In this document: positions 43,826 to 53,796 of the stretch, piece by piece
Numbering within the stretch: the first letter of the stretch is position 1
Layout of the letters: each line of letters starts with the position of its first letter
Source: an uncultured Bacteroidales bacterium
Lineage (GTDB): Bacteria > Bacteroidota > Bacteroidia > Bacteroidales > Paludibacteraceae
Direction: 5' to 3'
Assembly: GCA_934716995.1 (NCBI GenBank)
Contig: CAKUYO010000007.1
Span: 1-64,000 of the forward strand
DNA length: 64,000 bases
Made by a program: the position numbers and the translations under genes
The notes under the pieces: generated by a model
What the model was told of the DNA's origin: nothing
Seen by the model: the letters and a program-made list of their open reading frames with translations, nothing else
Databases searched by the model: none

Positions 43826-44866
43826 ATGTCAATGAAAGAACGCATACAGAGCCTGTTGGAGCAGGTGGGCGATATGAAGGCGGCTAATGCCGAGGAATTG
43901 GAAGCGCTGCGTATCAAGTATCTCAGTAAGAAAGGTGAGATAACCGAATTGTTCAACGAGTTCCGCGAGGTGCCTAAGGAGGAAAAGAAAGAACTCGGTC
44001 AGGCGCTCAACCAACTGCGCCGGCAGGCGGAATCACGTATCAACGGGCTGCGTGAGCAATTTGAAACCGCCCGTGCGCAGCAGGATAAACTCGACCTTAC
44101 CCGTACGCCCGATCCTATCGAGTTGGGTACACGCCACCCGCTTTCATTGGTGCGTGAGGAAATTATCGACATATTCTCCCGCATCGGTTTTACGGTCGCA
44201 GAGGGCCCCGAGGTGGAGGACGACAAGCACGTATATGGTATGCTCAATTTCCCGCCGGAGCACCCCGCACGCGATATGCAGGATACGTTCTTTATCGAGA
44301 AAGAAATCGGTGTGCAGAAGCCCACCGATGTGCTGCTCCGTTCGCATACCAGTAGCGTGCAGACCCGTGTGATGACCGCTCAGAAACCTCCTATCCGTGT
44401 TCTCTGTCCCGGTCGTGTCTATCGCAATGAGGCTATCTCTGCGCGTGCGCATTGTTTCTTCCACCAGGTGGAGGGGCTCTATGTGGATAAGAATGTGTCG
44501 TTTGCCGATTTGCGCGAGGTGTTGCTCTATTTCGCCAAGGAGATGTTCGGTCCCGATACCAAGATTCGTCTGCGCCCCTCTTATTTCCCGTTTACGGAAC
44601 CTTCTGCCGAGATGGACATCTCCTGCGACCTCTGTGGCGGTAAGGGATGTTCGTTCTGCAAAGGTACAGGCTGGGTGGAGATCCTTGGTTGCGGTATGGT
44701 TGATCCGAATGTGCTTGAGTCGTGTGGTATCGATTCCAAAGTTTATACCGGCTATGCGTTCGGTATGGGTGTGGAGCGTATTACCAACTTGAAATATCGC
44801 GTCAAAGACTTGCGCCTCTTCTCGGAGAACGACGTACGTTTCCTCCGACAATTTGAGAGTTGCTAA
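43826..44866 (+). CDS. pheS: Phenylalanyl-tRNA synthetase alpha subunit
   Basis: The 346-aa class II catalytic subunit has an N-terminal coiled coil (about 1-95, tRNA-binding arm), HPLSLVREEIIDIFSRIGF, HTSSVQTRVM, CPGRVYRNEAISARAHCFFH and the C-terminal GYAFGMGVERITNLKY motif 3. Residues about 270-290 contain CDLCGGKGCSFCKGTGW, a Cys-rich insertion typical of Bacteroidota and Gram-positive PheS that may bind zinc. The beta subunit gene pheT is not adjacent and must lie elsewhere. Confidence 0.97.
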   Translation: MSMKERIQSLLEQVGDMKAANAEELEALRIKYLSKKGEITELFNEFREVPKEEKKELGQALNQLRRQAESRINGLREQFETARAQQDKLDLTRTPDPIELGTRHPLSLVREEIIDIFSRIGFTVAEGPEVEDDKHVYGMLNFPPEHPARDMQDTFFIEKEIGVQKPTDVLLRSHTSSVQTRVMTAQKPPIRVLCPGRVYRNEAISARAHCFFHQVEGLYVDKNVSFADLREVLLYFAKEMFGPDTKIRLRPSYFPFTEPSAEMDISCDLCGGKGCSFCKGTGWVEILGCGMVDPNVLESCGIDSKVYTGYAFGMGVERITNLKYRVKDLRLFSENDVRFLRQFESC

Positions 44867-45138
44867 TCCCTAATCTCTAATCTCTCAATACTCAACTAAA
44901 ACACTGCTCCCTCGTAAGTTTTTTGCTTGCGGGGGAGCAGTGTTATGTCTGCTATATTCCGTTTTCTTTCTCTCTATTCTACTACACGAATACACATCGT
45001 ATTTGCTCTGTGTTAATTGGTGTTGTGAAACTGATGTATTGCTTTATGTTGCATATTATCAATTGATTATAATTTGTGTGTAGTAGTGTTGAGTAGTTTG
45101 TGAAAATATGAATTATGTTATAAAACATATTTTCAAAA
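44867..45138 (+). other. AT-rich intergenic region before the beta-glucan locus
   Basis: Apart from the long hairpin at 44900-44944, the region is AT-rich with no open gene or repeat copy recognised. It probably serves as the upstream regulatory region of the susC at 45210. Confidence 0.4.
44900..44944. terminator. Long hairpin after pheS
   Basis: AACACTGCTCCCTCGTAAG pairs with CTTGCGGGGGAGCAGTGTT over 19 bp with two wobbles, loop TTTTTTG. No T-run follows on the + strand. Confidence 0.7.
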
Positions 45139-45170
45139 TTTGTTTCCTTATTAAATATGCTGTACTTTTG
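45139..45170 (+). promoter_or_regulatory. Promoter of the beta-glucan locus susC
   Basis: TTTG at 45139-45142, 20 bases, TACTTTTG at 45163-45170, 39 bp before the ATG. Confidence 0.8.
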
Positions 45171-45209
45171 CACCGCTTTTCAAAACGAACCTGATTTGAT
45201 TTGAGTTAT

Positions 45210-48200
45210 ATGAACTATAACATTAAATTTAATACGAAGATGTTTAGATCTACCCCCCCCGTTTTATTCGCACTACTTGCGATTTTCTTTCCTTCTAGTC
45301 TGTGGGCGCAGTCGCTTACCGTTACCGGTGTGGTGATGGCAGAGGGCGAACCCGATCCAGTTATTGGTGCCAATGTGATGGTTAAGGGCACCACCAATGG
45401 TACTATTACCGATTTCGATGGAAATTTCTCCCTCCAAGCCAAGAGCGGAGACATATTGCTTATATCTTATATGGGCTACAAATCCCAGGAGGTAAAAGCC
45501 ACCGCAACCCCTATGCGCATTACTCTCAAGCCCGACAACGTGATGCTCGAGGAGGTCGTCGCTATCGGTTATGGTACAATGAAAAAGTCCGACCTTACAG
45601 GTGCGGTTACATCGGTTAGTGCAGACGAACTGATGAAAGCCCCGGTTTCGGGTCTCGACCAAGCGTTGCAGGGTAGGGCAGCGGGTGTAACGGTTACCAC
45701 CAACTCCGGTCAGCCGGGTGAGGCGGCTACTATCCGCATCCGCGGTATCGGTTCCGCTATCGGCGGTAATGACCCGCTGTATGTAGTGGATGGTGTGATC
45801 ACGAGTGATATTTCGTTCCTTGCTCCGAATGACATACAATCTATGGAGATCTTAAAGGACGCTTCGGCAACCGCTATCTATGGTAGCCGCGGTGCAAACG
45901 GTGTCATCCTTGTTACCACCAAATCCGGCACACAGACCGGCGCAAAGCCCAACATTACATTTGATGCCTACTGGGGTTTCCAGAACCGTTGGAAGAAGTT
46001 GGATTTGATGGATTCGCGTGCTCAAGCAGAGACCGAATTGCGTATCGGTGCTATGCGTAATGGTGCGGAAGAGATAGCCTATTATAATACGAACGGCTTT
46101 TCTGCATGGCTCAAAAACTATAAATTGGGAAAATCGGTTTATTACCCCAACAATTTCGATTATTCTCATCAGGAAACCGATTGGCAGGACGAGGTGTTCA
46201 ATAGCAATGCCTTTATGCACAATTATAATTTGAGTGTGGACGGCGGCAATGATAAGGGGCATTATGCTCTTTCTGCCAACTATTTCGGGCAGGAGGGTAC
46301 TATTATCGGCAGTAACTATAATCGTTTCACTATTCGTCTGAATTCGGATTATGAGATTCGCAAGTGGTTGAAAGTCGGTGAGCATTTGTCTTTTATGACT
46401 TCTTCCGGACGTAATGCAATGAACAATAGTTCGTCCGCAGGTGCATCTGTTATCTCTGCTGCTTTGGCAATGGGGCAATGGGATCCCGTATATTATCCCG
46501 AGGGTAGTACAAACGTAAATGGCGAAGACTTGTCAGGACACTATGCTGCGGGGTCTAATTTCAAGAATGTAACCAACCCATACCAGATGGTGTATAATAC
46601 GGAACCCTCAAAGAAAACGGAACGTGCCGTAGGAGATATTTATTTGGAAATCAAACCTATTGACGGATTGACGATTCGTCCGAGTTTCTCAATGGACTAT
46701 GCACTGATTCGTGAACGCAATTTTACCTACCCGAATACGTATACTTCGTACAACTATTCGGAGAAGAACTCTATCACATCTTCTATGGAGCGCGATTGTT
46801 CATTGCTTGAGGAAACAACTATTACGTATGCCAAGAAGATAGGCAAACATAATTTTTCCATTATGGCAGGACAAACATGGCAGGAGTATAACACGTATAG
46901 TATCAGCGGTTCGGGTTCGCAGATTATGAACCCGATTCCCAGTAACTGGTATTTGAGTAACGCTACCGATGACCAAATGCCTACTGGCGACGGTGTATCG
47001 CGTATTCGTCGTATCTCTTTCTTAGGGCGTGCGTTCTATTCGTATGGCGACCGTTATATGATTACTGCAAACTTCCGTGCCGACGCTTCCTCCCGCTTCA
47101 GCAAAGACCCATGGGGCTATTTCCCGTCAGTGGCTTTGGCATGGCGTATGAGTGAGGAGAGTTGGTTGAAAGAGGTAGAGTGGCTCGACAACTTGAAACT
47201 GCGTGCCGGTTTCGGTCAGGTTGGTAACGATGGTATTCCTTCGAGTTCGTTTGTAGCAAATATGGAGTCCGGCAACAAATTGTTCTTCGGTTACCCGCTG
47301 GGTATCGGTCAGACTTCCGCCACGGGTGCCGCCGTACAGATTCAGGTCAATACCGATGGCAAGTGGGAAACCAACCAACAGTGGGATGCCGGTATTGATT
47401 TTGCTTTCTGGAACGGCAAATTGAGTGGAACGGTGGATTATTTCTTGCGTGATACCAAGGACGCGCTCCTGTACGTGAATGCTCCCGCACATGTGGGTAA
47501 CCGCGGCTCTATGATAAAGAATGTAGGCAACATCCGTAATCAAGGTGTTGAGATTTCGCTGAACCACGATAATCAAGTCGGCAAAGTGCATTATAATATC
47601 GGAGGTAATGTAAGTTACATCCACAACGAACTGACAGCAGTCAATGGCGGTTCTCCGTTGTGGGGTACACATACCAAGACCGATGTCGGTATGCCGCTCA
47701 ACTCATTCTGGGGTTATAAGTATGAAGGCATCTACCAATCGGACGAGGAGGCATTGGAACAGTTGTATGCCTACACCGGTGAGACTATCGGTGTGCATGC
47801 AGGTGATGCGCGCTATACTGACCTGAACGGTGACGGAAAGTTGGACGAGAACGACAGAACAAATATCGGTAATCCGTTCCCGAAATTGACGTATGGTTTG
47901 AATCTCGGTACAGAGTTTTACGGTGTGGATGTCCAGTTATTCTTTCAGGGAGTGTATGGCAATAAAATCTACAATGCGCTTCGTGAACGATTGGAGGGAG
48001 ATGGTACAAGCAACGCTTTGGCAACTTATATGGCAGACAATGTATGGGTAGGCTATACCGATGTGGTACGTAATGCATTGTTGAACCAAGGTGTGAATTG
48101 GATGGAAATGGAAAATCGCCAAGGTACTATTCCTAACCCGCTTGGCAGTCCGACCAATACGGAACATTCTACTCGTTTTATCGAGGATGGCAGTTATTTC

Positions 48201-48410
48201 CGCTTGAAGAACGTACAGATAGGCTATACATTGCCCAAGAATATCACGCAGAAGTTCCTGTGCAGCCGTCTGCGTTTCTATGTTACGGCAAGCAACCTGT
48301 TCACTGTCACCAAGTATTCAGGATATGACCCGGAAGTGGGAGACGGTGTGGACTATGGTAATTATCCGCAGAGCCGTACATTCACATTTGGTCTGAATGC
48401 TACGTTCTAA
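45210..48410 (+). CDS. SusC-family TonB-dependent transporter, beta-1,3-glucan locus
   Basis: ATG 45210 is preferred to an upstream TTG at 45201; an internal ATG at 45240 (MFRSTPPVLFALLAIFF) is also possible. The 1066-aa protein has a signal peptide ending LWAQS, a carboxypeptidase-regulatory-like domain (about 36-115), EEVVAIGYGTMKKSDLTGAV, the plug motifs PLYVVDGVI and AIYGSRGANGVILVTTKSG, and a barrel ending SRTFTFGLNATF. No STN domain. A run of eight C (45253-45260) lies in the signal-peptide coding region. It imports oligosaccharides selected by the following SusD; the substrate is inferred from the GH16, GH128 and GH30 neighbours. Confidence 0.95.
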   Translation: MNYNIKFNTKMFRSTPPVLFALLAIFFPSSLWAQSLTVTGVVMAEGEPDPVIGANVMVKGTTNGTITDFDGNFSLQAKSGDILLISYMGYKSQEVKATATPMRITLKPDNVMLEEVVAIGYGTMKKSDLTGAVTSVSADELMKAPVSGLDQALQGRAAGVTVTTNSGQPGEAATIRIRGIGSAIGGNDPLYVVDGVITSDISFLAPNDIQSMEILKDASATAIYGSRGANGVILVTTKSGTQTGAKPNITFDAYWGFQNRWKKLDLMDSRAQAETELRIGAMRNGAEEIAYYNTNGFSAWLKNYKLGKSVYYPNNFDYSHQETDWQDEVFNSNAFMHNYNLSVDGGNDKGHYALSANYFGQEGTIIGSNYNRFTIRLNSDYEIRKWLKVGEHLSFMTSSGRNAMNNSSSAGASVISAALAMGQWDPVYYPEGSTNVNGEDLSGHYAAGSNFKNVTNPYQMVYNTEPSKKTERAVGDIYLEIKPIDGLTIRPSFSMDYALIRERNFTYPNTYTSYNYSEKNSITSSMERDCSLLEETTITYAKKIGKHNFSIMAGQTWQEYNTYSISGSGSQIMNPIPSNWYLSNATDDQMPTGDGVSRIRRISFLGRAFYSYGDRYMITANFRADASSRFSKDPWGYFPSVALAWRMSEESWLKEVEWLDNLKLRAGFGQVGNDGIPSSSFVANMESGNKLFFGYPLGIGQTSATGAAVQIQVNTDGKWETNQQWDAGIDFAFWNGKLSGTVDYFLRDTKDALLYVNAPAHVGNRGSMIKNVGNIRNQGVEISLNHDNQVGKVHYNIGGNVSYIHNELTAVNGGSPLWGTHTKTDVGMPLNSFWGYKYEGIYQSDEEALEQLYAYTGETIGVHAGDARYTDLNGDGKLDENDRTNIGNPFPKLTYGLNLGTEFYGVDVQLFFQGVYGNKIYNALRERLEGDGTSNALATYMADNVWVGYTDVVRNALLNQGVNWMEMENRQGTIPNPLGSPTNTEHSTRFIEDGSYFRLKNVQIGYTLPKNITQKFLCSRLRFYVTASNLFTVTKYSGYDPEVGDGVDYGNYPQSRTFTFGLNATF
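45253..45260 (+). repeat. C8 homopolymer at the start of susC
   Basis: Eight C encode part of Thr-Pro-Pro in the N-region. Slippage there would switch the transporter off. Confidence 0.65.
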
Positions 48411-48466
48411 AGTGTGATGAACAACGAACAAAGGAATTAAGAACGAAGAATAAATTGGTACTTATT

Positions 48467-50128
48467 ATGAAAAAGATACAATATATAGCGTTGGTGTTGA
48501 TAGGTTGCTCGGTGCTGACGGGCTGCAAGGACTATCTGACAGAGATAGAACCGGGGACGACGCGCTTGGAGAATTATTTTACTTCCACTGCAGCAGCAAC
48601 GGCTAATGTGAACGGCTGCTATGTACCGATGATGTGGGAGTACAACAAGACCTATTGCTCGGAGTGGTTTATAGGTGATGTCGTGAGTGATGATGCCCTT
48701 AAAGGTGGCGGTAGCACTTCTGATATGGCAGACGCTTATGACATGGAGAACTGGCGTACAACATCGCAGAATACGTTGCTGCTGGATTTCTACCGTGCTC
48801 AATATATAGGTATCGGGCGTTGCAATCTGGCTATTCAGTACATCTCCAATATGGAGGTCGGAACAGACAAGGACTTCACGCAGACTATGAAAGAGCGTCT
48901 GTTGGGCGAAGCCTATTATCTGCGTGCCTATTACTATTTCCGTTTGGTGCGTGTATATGCGGGTGTGCCGTTGGTAACCGATGTGATTGACGATGCGGCG
49001 CGTTGGGGGCAACCGCGTGCGTCCGTGGATGCTGTCTATACACAGATACTCTCGGATTTGGAAATGGCAAACAAGTACTTGTGGGTGCGTAGCCGGTTGG
49101 GAGATGATGACTTGGGTCGTGCTACCAAAGGTGCAGCGCAGGCTATGTTGCTGAAGACCAATCTCTATATGGCATCACCTTATTGGAGCAGCCAAGTGAA
49201 CAAGGCGCAAGCCGACTGTTATGCGGACGCAAAAGCATGGGGCGATTCTATCATATCGTCGGGGGAATACACTCTGTGTCCCAAATATGAAGATAATTTT
49301 ACTCTTGCAGGTGAGAACGGGCAAGAATCGGTATTTGAAATCCAATATGCGGAAGAAGAGTGGGGAGACTATGGCGATGGGCAAGATCCTATCAACTTCG
49401 GTCATACCAGTGGTTCGTTTACGCAGATATTGATGCGCTCCCGTTCTTCCCGTATCGGTGGCGGTTGGGGTTTTGACAAGCCGACACAAAATCTGTATGC
49501 TGAGTTCGAAAAAGCAGATTCGGTTCGCCGTGATGTAGCAATACTGAACCCCGCAGATTCGTTGATAGAAACACCGGCTCAAGAAAACTATTTAGGTTCG
49601 CATTACTTGAACAATAAGTACGCTATGTATCGTGATACCGCCGTCTCCGGTGCAGGTTGGGGACAATGGGGAATCCATGCTAGTCGTGGCCCGCTCAACA
49701 ACCGGCAGATTCGTTATGCCGATGTGCTGCTGATGTACGCAGAAGCCTGCTTGGGTACGGGGGATGAGGCTACGGCAAAGACCTATATCAACAAAGTGCG
49801 TGAGCGTGCCGGTCTTGGCGAGGTGGGTACCTACACATTCAAGTTGAACGGTACAGAGATTGCCAATCCGACTGTGGAACAATGCTTGCGCCACGAGCGT
49901 CGTATGGAATTGGCTATGGAGGGACACCGTTGGTTCGACCTTGTGCGCTGGCAGGGTGTGGACGGAAAAGGCTTGAAAGAACACATGGACGCTTATGCAA
50001 AGACCGAATCGGCAGCCGCTCAATCGCATATCCAGGCATTTGTAAAAGGCAAACACGAGATTTTCCCTATTCCCCAGGAGGAGATTCAACTCAACCCGAC
50101 ACAAATGGAACAGAATAACGGATATTGA
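48467..50128 (+). CDS. SusD-family lipoprotein, beta-1,3-glucan locus
   Basis: The ATG at 48467 starts MKKIQYIALVLIGCSVLTGC with lipid-acceptor Cys20. The 553-aa protein has the SusD fold: RLENYFTSTAAATANVNGCY, RLLGEAYYLRAYYYFRLVRV, YAGVPLVTD, the C-terminal RYADVLLMYAEACLGTGD, YINKVRERAGLG, CLRHERRMELAMEGHRWFDL and HEIFPIPQEEIQLNP. It lies 56 bp after susC and forms its lid. It binds the glucan at the surface by family analogy. Confidence 0.95.
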   Translation: MKKIQYIALVLIGCSVLTGCKDYLTEIEPGTTRLENYFTSTAAATANVNGCYVPMMWEYNKTYCSEWFIGDVVSDDALKGGGSTSDMADAYDMENWRTTSQNTLLLDFYRAQYIGIGRCNLAIQYISNMEVGTDKDFTQTMKERLLGEAYYLRAYYYFRLVRVYAGVPLVTDVIDDAARWGQPRASVDAVYTQILSDLEMANKYLWVRSRLGDDDLGRATKGAAQAMLLKTNLYMASPYWSSQVNKAQADCYADAKAWGDSIISSGEYTLCPKYEDNFTLAGENGQESVFEIQYAEEEWGDYGDGQDPINFGHTSGSFTQILMRSRSSRIGGGWGFDKPTQNLYAEFEKADSVRRDVAILNPADSLIETPAQENYLGSHYLNNKYAMYRDTAVSGAGWGQWGIHASRGPLNNRQIRYADVLLMYAEACLGTGDEATAKTYINKVRERAGLGEVGTYTFKLNGTEIANPTVEQCLRHERRMELAMEGHRWFDLVRWQGVDGKGLKEHMDAYAKTESAAAQSHIQAFVKGKHEIFPIPQEEIQLNPTQMEQNNGY

Positions 50129-50184
50129 TGTAAATGTTAATAAGATTGAATATGTATGGGAAGGTCAAAGGTAGCACAAGGGTT

Positions 50185-50222
50185 GCCTATCCTATGCTCA
50201 TCCTATGCTCATCCTATGCTGT
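50185..50222 (+). repeat. CCTATGCTCAT tandem repeat
   Basis: Three units of CCTATGCTCAT-type sequence between susD and the next gene, complementary to the GGATAGG-type repeats at 16961, 33545 and 57640. Confidence 0.6.
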
Positions 50223-50295
50223 TTGATACGAGTATTTTATGAACAAAAAAGAGAAAAATATATAACAATAATTAACCATTAATTTTTTTCATTGT

Positions 50296-51222
50296 ATGAA
50301 AGCAAACAAAATTTTTGCGGCTGCTTTGGCAGTATTCGCATTGGTTGGTTTCACCGCTTGCGAGAAACCGGAAAGTGAAAAACTCGAATTGACCGAGACT
50401 TCTATTAGCATGAAAGTGGGCGAGACCCATCAACTGGTTGCCAATGTAACCGTTGAGACTTGGACTACTTCGGAAGAGAAAGTGGCTACTGTGGACAACA
50501 AAGGTCTCGTAACCGCAGTGGCAGAAGGTACGGCCATCATCTCGGCTACCGCTAACGGTCTGACCAAGACTTGCGTGGTAAAAGTAGAGAAAGAAGGTCA
50601 AGGTGGCGGAGATGCAAAAACTGTAAAGGGTAGCCAAATTTGGCCGATTGTGTTAGATGGTGTTACCTATGAAACCTGTGCTTCGAAAGTCGTTGCGGAT
50701 TTCCGTATTGATGATTCTGTCAACAATCTGTATGTATGGAATTCTGGTGAAACTTATGCTGAGGGTGAAGGAACAGGTGTGAATTTCTTTGGCAATAACG
50801 AAGGATATGTTTCTTTGACAGTAGTGGCTCCTGCCGGTTGGTCGGGTTGCGGTTTTAATATTGGTGCAGCCAATATCAGCAAAATGAAAGAATTGCGTGA
50901 CGCAATTGTTGCAAGTCCTGATGATTTTTATTTGCATCTTGCAATGAAAGCAACCACCACAGGTAACCATCAATTCTATACTTTTGGAAATGCAGATAAT
51001 TCTTTTGCTGTTGGTACTGCTACTATCGAAAAAGGTGCTGTCATTGGCGATTTTACTCGTGATGGTGCTTGGTATGAGTTTGATGTGCCTATGGCTCAGT
51101 TTGCTGCAGCATTGTCAAAAACAGATATCAAAGACGCCGGTTGCGATATTTTCTCTTGCTTGTCCGGTGCACAGGCAGGTTCACAGTTGAATCTTGATGC
51201 TGTGTATTTTTATAAGAAGTAA
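50296..51222 (+). CDS. BIG2-containing surface glycan-binding-type lipoprotein
   Basis: The 308-aa lipoprotein has lipobox Cys22 (VGFTAC). A BIG2 (Ig-like) domain covers residues about 30-95 (TETSISMKVGETHQLVANVT, TVDNKGLVTAVAEGTAIISA). The C-terminal part (about 110-308) is beta-rich with aromatic residues and no recognised catalytic motif (FNIGAANISKMKELRDAIVA, WYEFDVPMAQFAAAL, LNLDAVYFYKK). Its position directly after SusD, before the GH genes, is that of a SusE-equivalent surface glycan-binding protein. It likely binds beta-1,3-glucan (inference). The exact C-terminal family is not recognised. Confidence 0.75.
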   Translation: MKANKIFAAALAVFALVGFTACEKPESEKLELTETSISMKVGETHQLVANVTVETWTTSEEKVATVDNKGLVTAVAEGTAIISATANGLTKTCVVKVEKEGQGGGDAKTVKGSQIWPIVLDGVTYETCASKVVADFRIDDSVNNLYVWNSGETYAEGEGTGVNFFGNNEGYVSLTVVAPAGWSGCGFNIGAANISKMKELRDAIVASPDDFYLHLAMKATTTGNHQFYTFGNADNSFAVGTATIEKGAVIGDFTRDGAWYEFDVPMAQFAAALSKTDIKDAGCDIFSCLSGAQAGSQLNLDAVYFYKK

Positions 51223-51275
51223 CACTTTCCTATTGCTTTGAGGAGGCTGATTACCTCCTCATTGCCCTAAAACAA

Positions 51276-52541
51276 ATGATTATGCGTAAACAGTTTTATT
51301 TTCTGTTATTGCTTTGTGCGGTAGTGGTATCGGCTTGCCAGAGCGAACCCGATTTCTCGTTGAACCCTAATTCTATACAGATGAAAGTGGGGGATATGCA
51401 GACGATTGAGTTGGTGGGCAATGCAACCGATGTATCGTGGAGTTCATCCAACGATTCGGTGGCTACGGTATATTATGGTGTAGTAACCGCTAAGGCAATA
51501 GGTGCAACAACGATTGTGGCTCGTTCGGGCAAGAAAGAGGTCAACTGCCATGTGTTTGTGAGTGGTAGCGATGGGGCTACGCTACGTATAACGCCGGGGA
51601 TGGTATCGCTCAAGAAAGGGGAGACTTTTCAATTTCAGTATGGTAATTCCTATGAGTTGCCTATGACGTGGACATCAAGTGATGAGACGATAGCCAAAGT
51701 CTCAAGCGATGGGGTGGTTACTGCGTTGAAGAGTGGCAATGCTACTATCACACTGGCGACTAACATTGAGACAGTTACGGCATTGGTGGCTGTAGAGCAC
51801 CAATACGGAGAGTATAAGTTGGTATGGAGCGATGAATTCAATGGCAGTGCTTTGGATGAGTCGGTGTGGACGATACAAACCGGTGGTGCAGGTTGGGGAA
51901 ATAACGAAAAGCAATTCTATACAGGGCGCAATGAGAATTTGCGTGTGGAAGACGGCAACCTTATTATAGAAGCACGCAAGGAACAATATGATAAAAATGA
52001 ATGCACATCTGCCCGTATTATGTCTAAGGACAAAAAGACTTTTACGTATGGTAAGATGGAGGCGCGTATCTCTTTGCCTTCTGGAGGTGGTCTGTGGCCT
52101 GCGTTTTGGATGATGGGTAACAGCGGAGGTTGGCCTCAGTGTGGCGAGATAGATATAATGGAGTATGTGGGGAATGTACCGAACCGTATATTGGGTACGT
52201 TGCACTCCACCAAAGACCGTTCGGGCAGCAAAAGCAGCAAGGCATATTGGGGCGAAAATATAGAGGAAAACTACCATGTGTACGGTATAGAGTGGACACA
52301 GGAAGAAAAGAAGGGACACGATGTCATACGTTTCTATGTGGACGATAATGTGTTCTCAGAGCAAGTGGAATCGGTAATAGATGACAACGACTATTGGCCG
52401 TTCAACAAGCCGCATTTCTTTATCATCAACTTGGCTGTTGGTGGTAATCTGGGAGGTGATGTCAACGATGCTATCTTTGCTACTCCCTGTTTGATGAAAG
52501 TGGACTGGGTACGTGTTTACCAACGTGAAGAAATAGAGTGA
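51276..52541 (+). CDS. GH16 endo-beta-1,3-glucanase lipoprotein with two BIG2 domains
   Basis: The 421-aa lipoprotein (lipobox Cys21) carries two BIG2 modules (about 27-95 and 103-173) and a GH16 domain (178-421). The catalytic motif is GEIDIME with Glu291 as nucleophile, Asp293 and Glu296 as acid/base; LPSGGGLWPAFWMMG and VDWVRVYQRE are laminarinase-type features. It cleaves internal beta-1,3-glucosidic bonds of laminarin-like glucans at the outer surface. An alternative start two codons later (ATG 51282) is equally good. The stop overlaps the next start. Confidence 0.94.
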   Translation: MIMRKQFYFLLLLCAVVVSACQSEPDFSLNPNSIQMKVGDMQTIELVGNATDVSWSSSNDSVATVYYGVVTAKAIGATTIVARSGKKEVNCHVFVSGSDGATLRITPGMVSLKKGETFQFQYGNSYELPMTWTSSDETIAKVSSDGVVTALKSGNATITLATNIETVTALVAVEHQYGEYKLVWSDEFNGSALDESVWTIQTGGAGWGNNEKQFYTGRNENLRVEDGNLIIEARKEQYDKNECTSARIMSKDKKTFTYGKMEARISLPSGGGLWPAFWMMGNSGGWPQCGEIDIMEYVGNVPNRILGTLHSTKDRSGSKSSKAYWGENIEENYHVYGIEWTQEEKKGHDVIRFYVDDNVFSEQVESVIDDNDYWPFNKPHFFIINLAVGGNLGGDVNDAIFATPCLMKVDWVRVYQREEIE

Positions 52542-53794
52542 TGAGGCACGGCAGTTGGTATAAGGTGATAATGGTGCTGATGGGCGCAATGGTGGTATTG
52601 AGTGCGTGCAAAGGCAGACAAGTGGACGAGAGCACCCACTCGGAGATGCATAAGAGTGCCAAGCGCGGTGTGGCGTTCAACTTTAAGCAAGTTGAGGACT
52701 TGCCCCTGCTGTCGCCGTCCTGTTCGTGGGCGTACAACTGGGGCAATACGCAGACCAACGATGCGGCACTTTGGTTCGATACCAATGATATGGACTTTTG
52801 TCCTATGACATGGAACGGAAACTATAATGCCGACCAAATCCGTGATTACGTAAAAGCCCACCCGAAAACAAAGTACCTGCTGGCTTTCAACGAACCAAAC
52901 CTGACAGACCAAGCCAATATGACACCTGCTGAGGCGGCTGCGCGTTGGGGTGAGGTAGTAGCATTGGCGAAAGAATTGGGGCTGCAACTGGTATCGCCTG
53001 CTATGAACTACGGCACGTTGTCGGGCTATTCCGATCCCGTAAAGTGGCTTGACGAGTTCTTTGCACAGCCTACTGTCTCGGTAGATGATGTATGTGCTAT
53101 AGCAGTGCATTGCTATATGTCCTCGCCATCGGCGGTGAAAAACTATATAGAGATGTTCCGCAAATATGGCAAACCGGTTTGGCTCACGGAATTTTGTGCA
53201 TGGGACCCTGTGCCGGGTAGTGTGGAAAGCCAAATGGACTATATGTGTGCAGTGCTGAATTATCTGGAACAAGAACCGTTAGTGGAGCGGTATGCGTGGT
53301 TTATTCCGCGGGAAAGCAAACCGGTGGACAGCGCACCTTATATGCAGTTGCTGACGCATACCTCGCCCGTAGAACTGACGGACTTGGGCGTGCTATATAC
53401 GCAATTCTCTTCGTTTGACGAGAGGACCTATCTCCCCTTATCGAATGGCGTGGGCGCACATCAATATATAGCATTGAGCAGCAATACAATTTCCTTGCGT
53501 GTAGCCGAGAACAAGACCCCGTACATACAGGGTTTGCAAGCGGGAATGTGGGTGGACTATCAAGTGCAGGTTACATCCGGTGAACCGTTGCAACTGACCT
53601 ATGCCACCATCACAAGCAGCCAAGTCTGTGTCTATGTGGACGAGGTGGCGCAAGCCATTGTTGATGTACCGAAGACAAGTGATATGAATACGTGGAATAC
53701 ACTGAATACCAATGTCGTGTGTGCAAAAGGACGGCATACGGTGCGTGTGGAGATGCTGAAAGGAGTAATAAATCTACAAAAAATAAAAAATTAG
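52541..53794 (+). CDS. GH128 beta-1,3-glucanase lipoprotein
   Basis: ATG 52541 (TGATG overlap with the GH16 stop) is preferred; GTG 52538 is possible. The 417-aa protein has lipobox Cys23 (VLSAC), then a GH128 barrel (about 40-280): SWAYNWGN, LLAFNEPN with acid/base Glu118, AVHCYM and PVWLTEFCA with nucleophile Glu217. GH128 enzymes cut beta-1,3-glucans. The C-terminal about 130 residues form a CBM6-like beta-sandwich (AHQYIALSSNTISLRVAENK, MWVDYQVQVTSGEPLQLTYA, RHTVRVEMLKGVINLQKI) that probably binds glucan. It complements the GH16 by attacking a different backbone region. Confidence 0.88.
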   Translation: MRHGSWYKVIMVLMGAMVVLSACKGRQVDESTHSEMHKSAKRGVAFNFKQVEDLPLLSPSCSWAYNWGNTQTNDAALWFDTNDMDFCPMTWNGNYNADQIRDYVKAHPKTKYLLAFNEPNLTDQANMTPAEAAARWGEVVALAKELGLQLVSPAMNYGTLSGYSDPVKWLDEFFAQPTVSVDDVCAIAVHCYMSSPSAVKNYIEMFRKYGKPVWLTEFCAWDPVPGSVESQMDYMCAVLNYLEQEPLVERYAWFIPRESKPVDSAPYMQLLTHTSPVELTDLGVLYTQFSSFDERTYLPLSNGVGAHQYIALSSNTISLRVAENKTPYIQGLQAGMWVDYQVQVTSGEPLQLTYATITSSQVCVYVDEVAQAIVDVPKTSDMNTWNTLNTNVVCAKGRHTVRVEMLKGVINLQKIKN

Positions 53795-53796
53795 AT

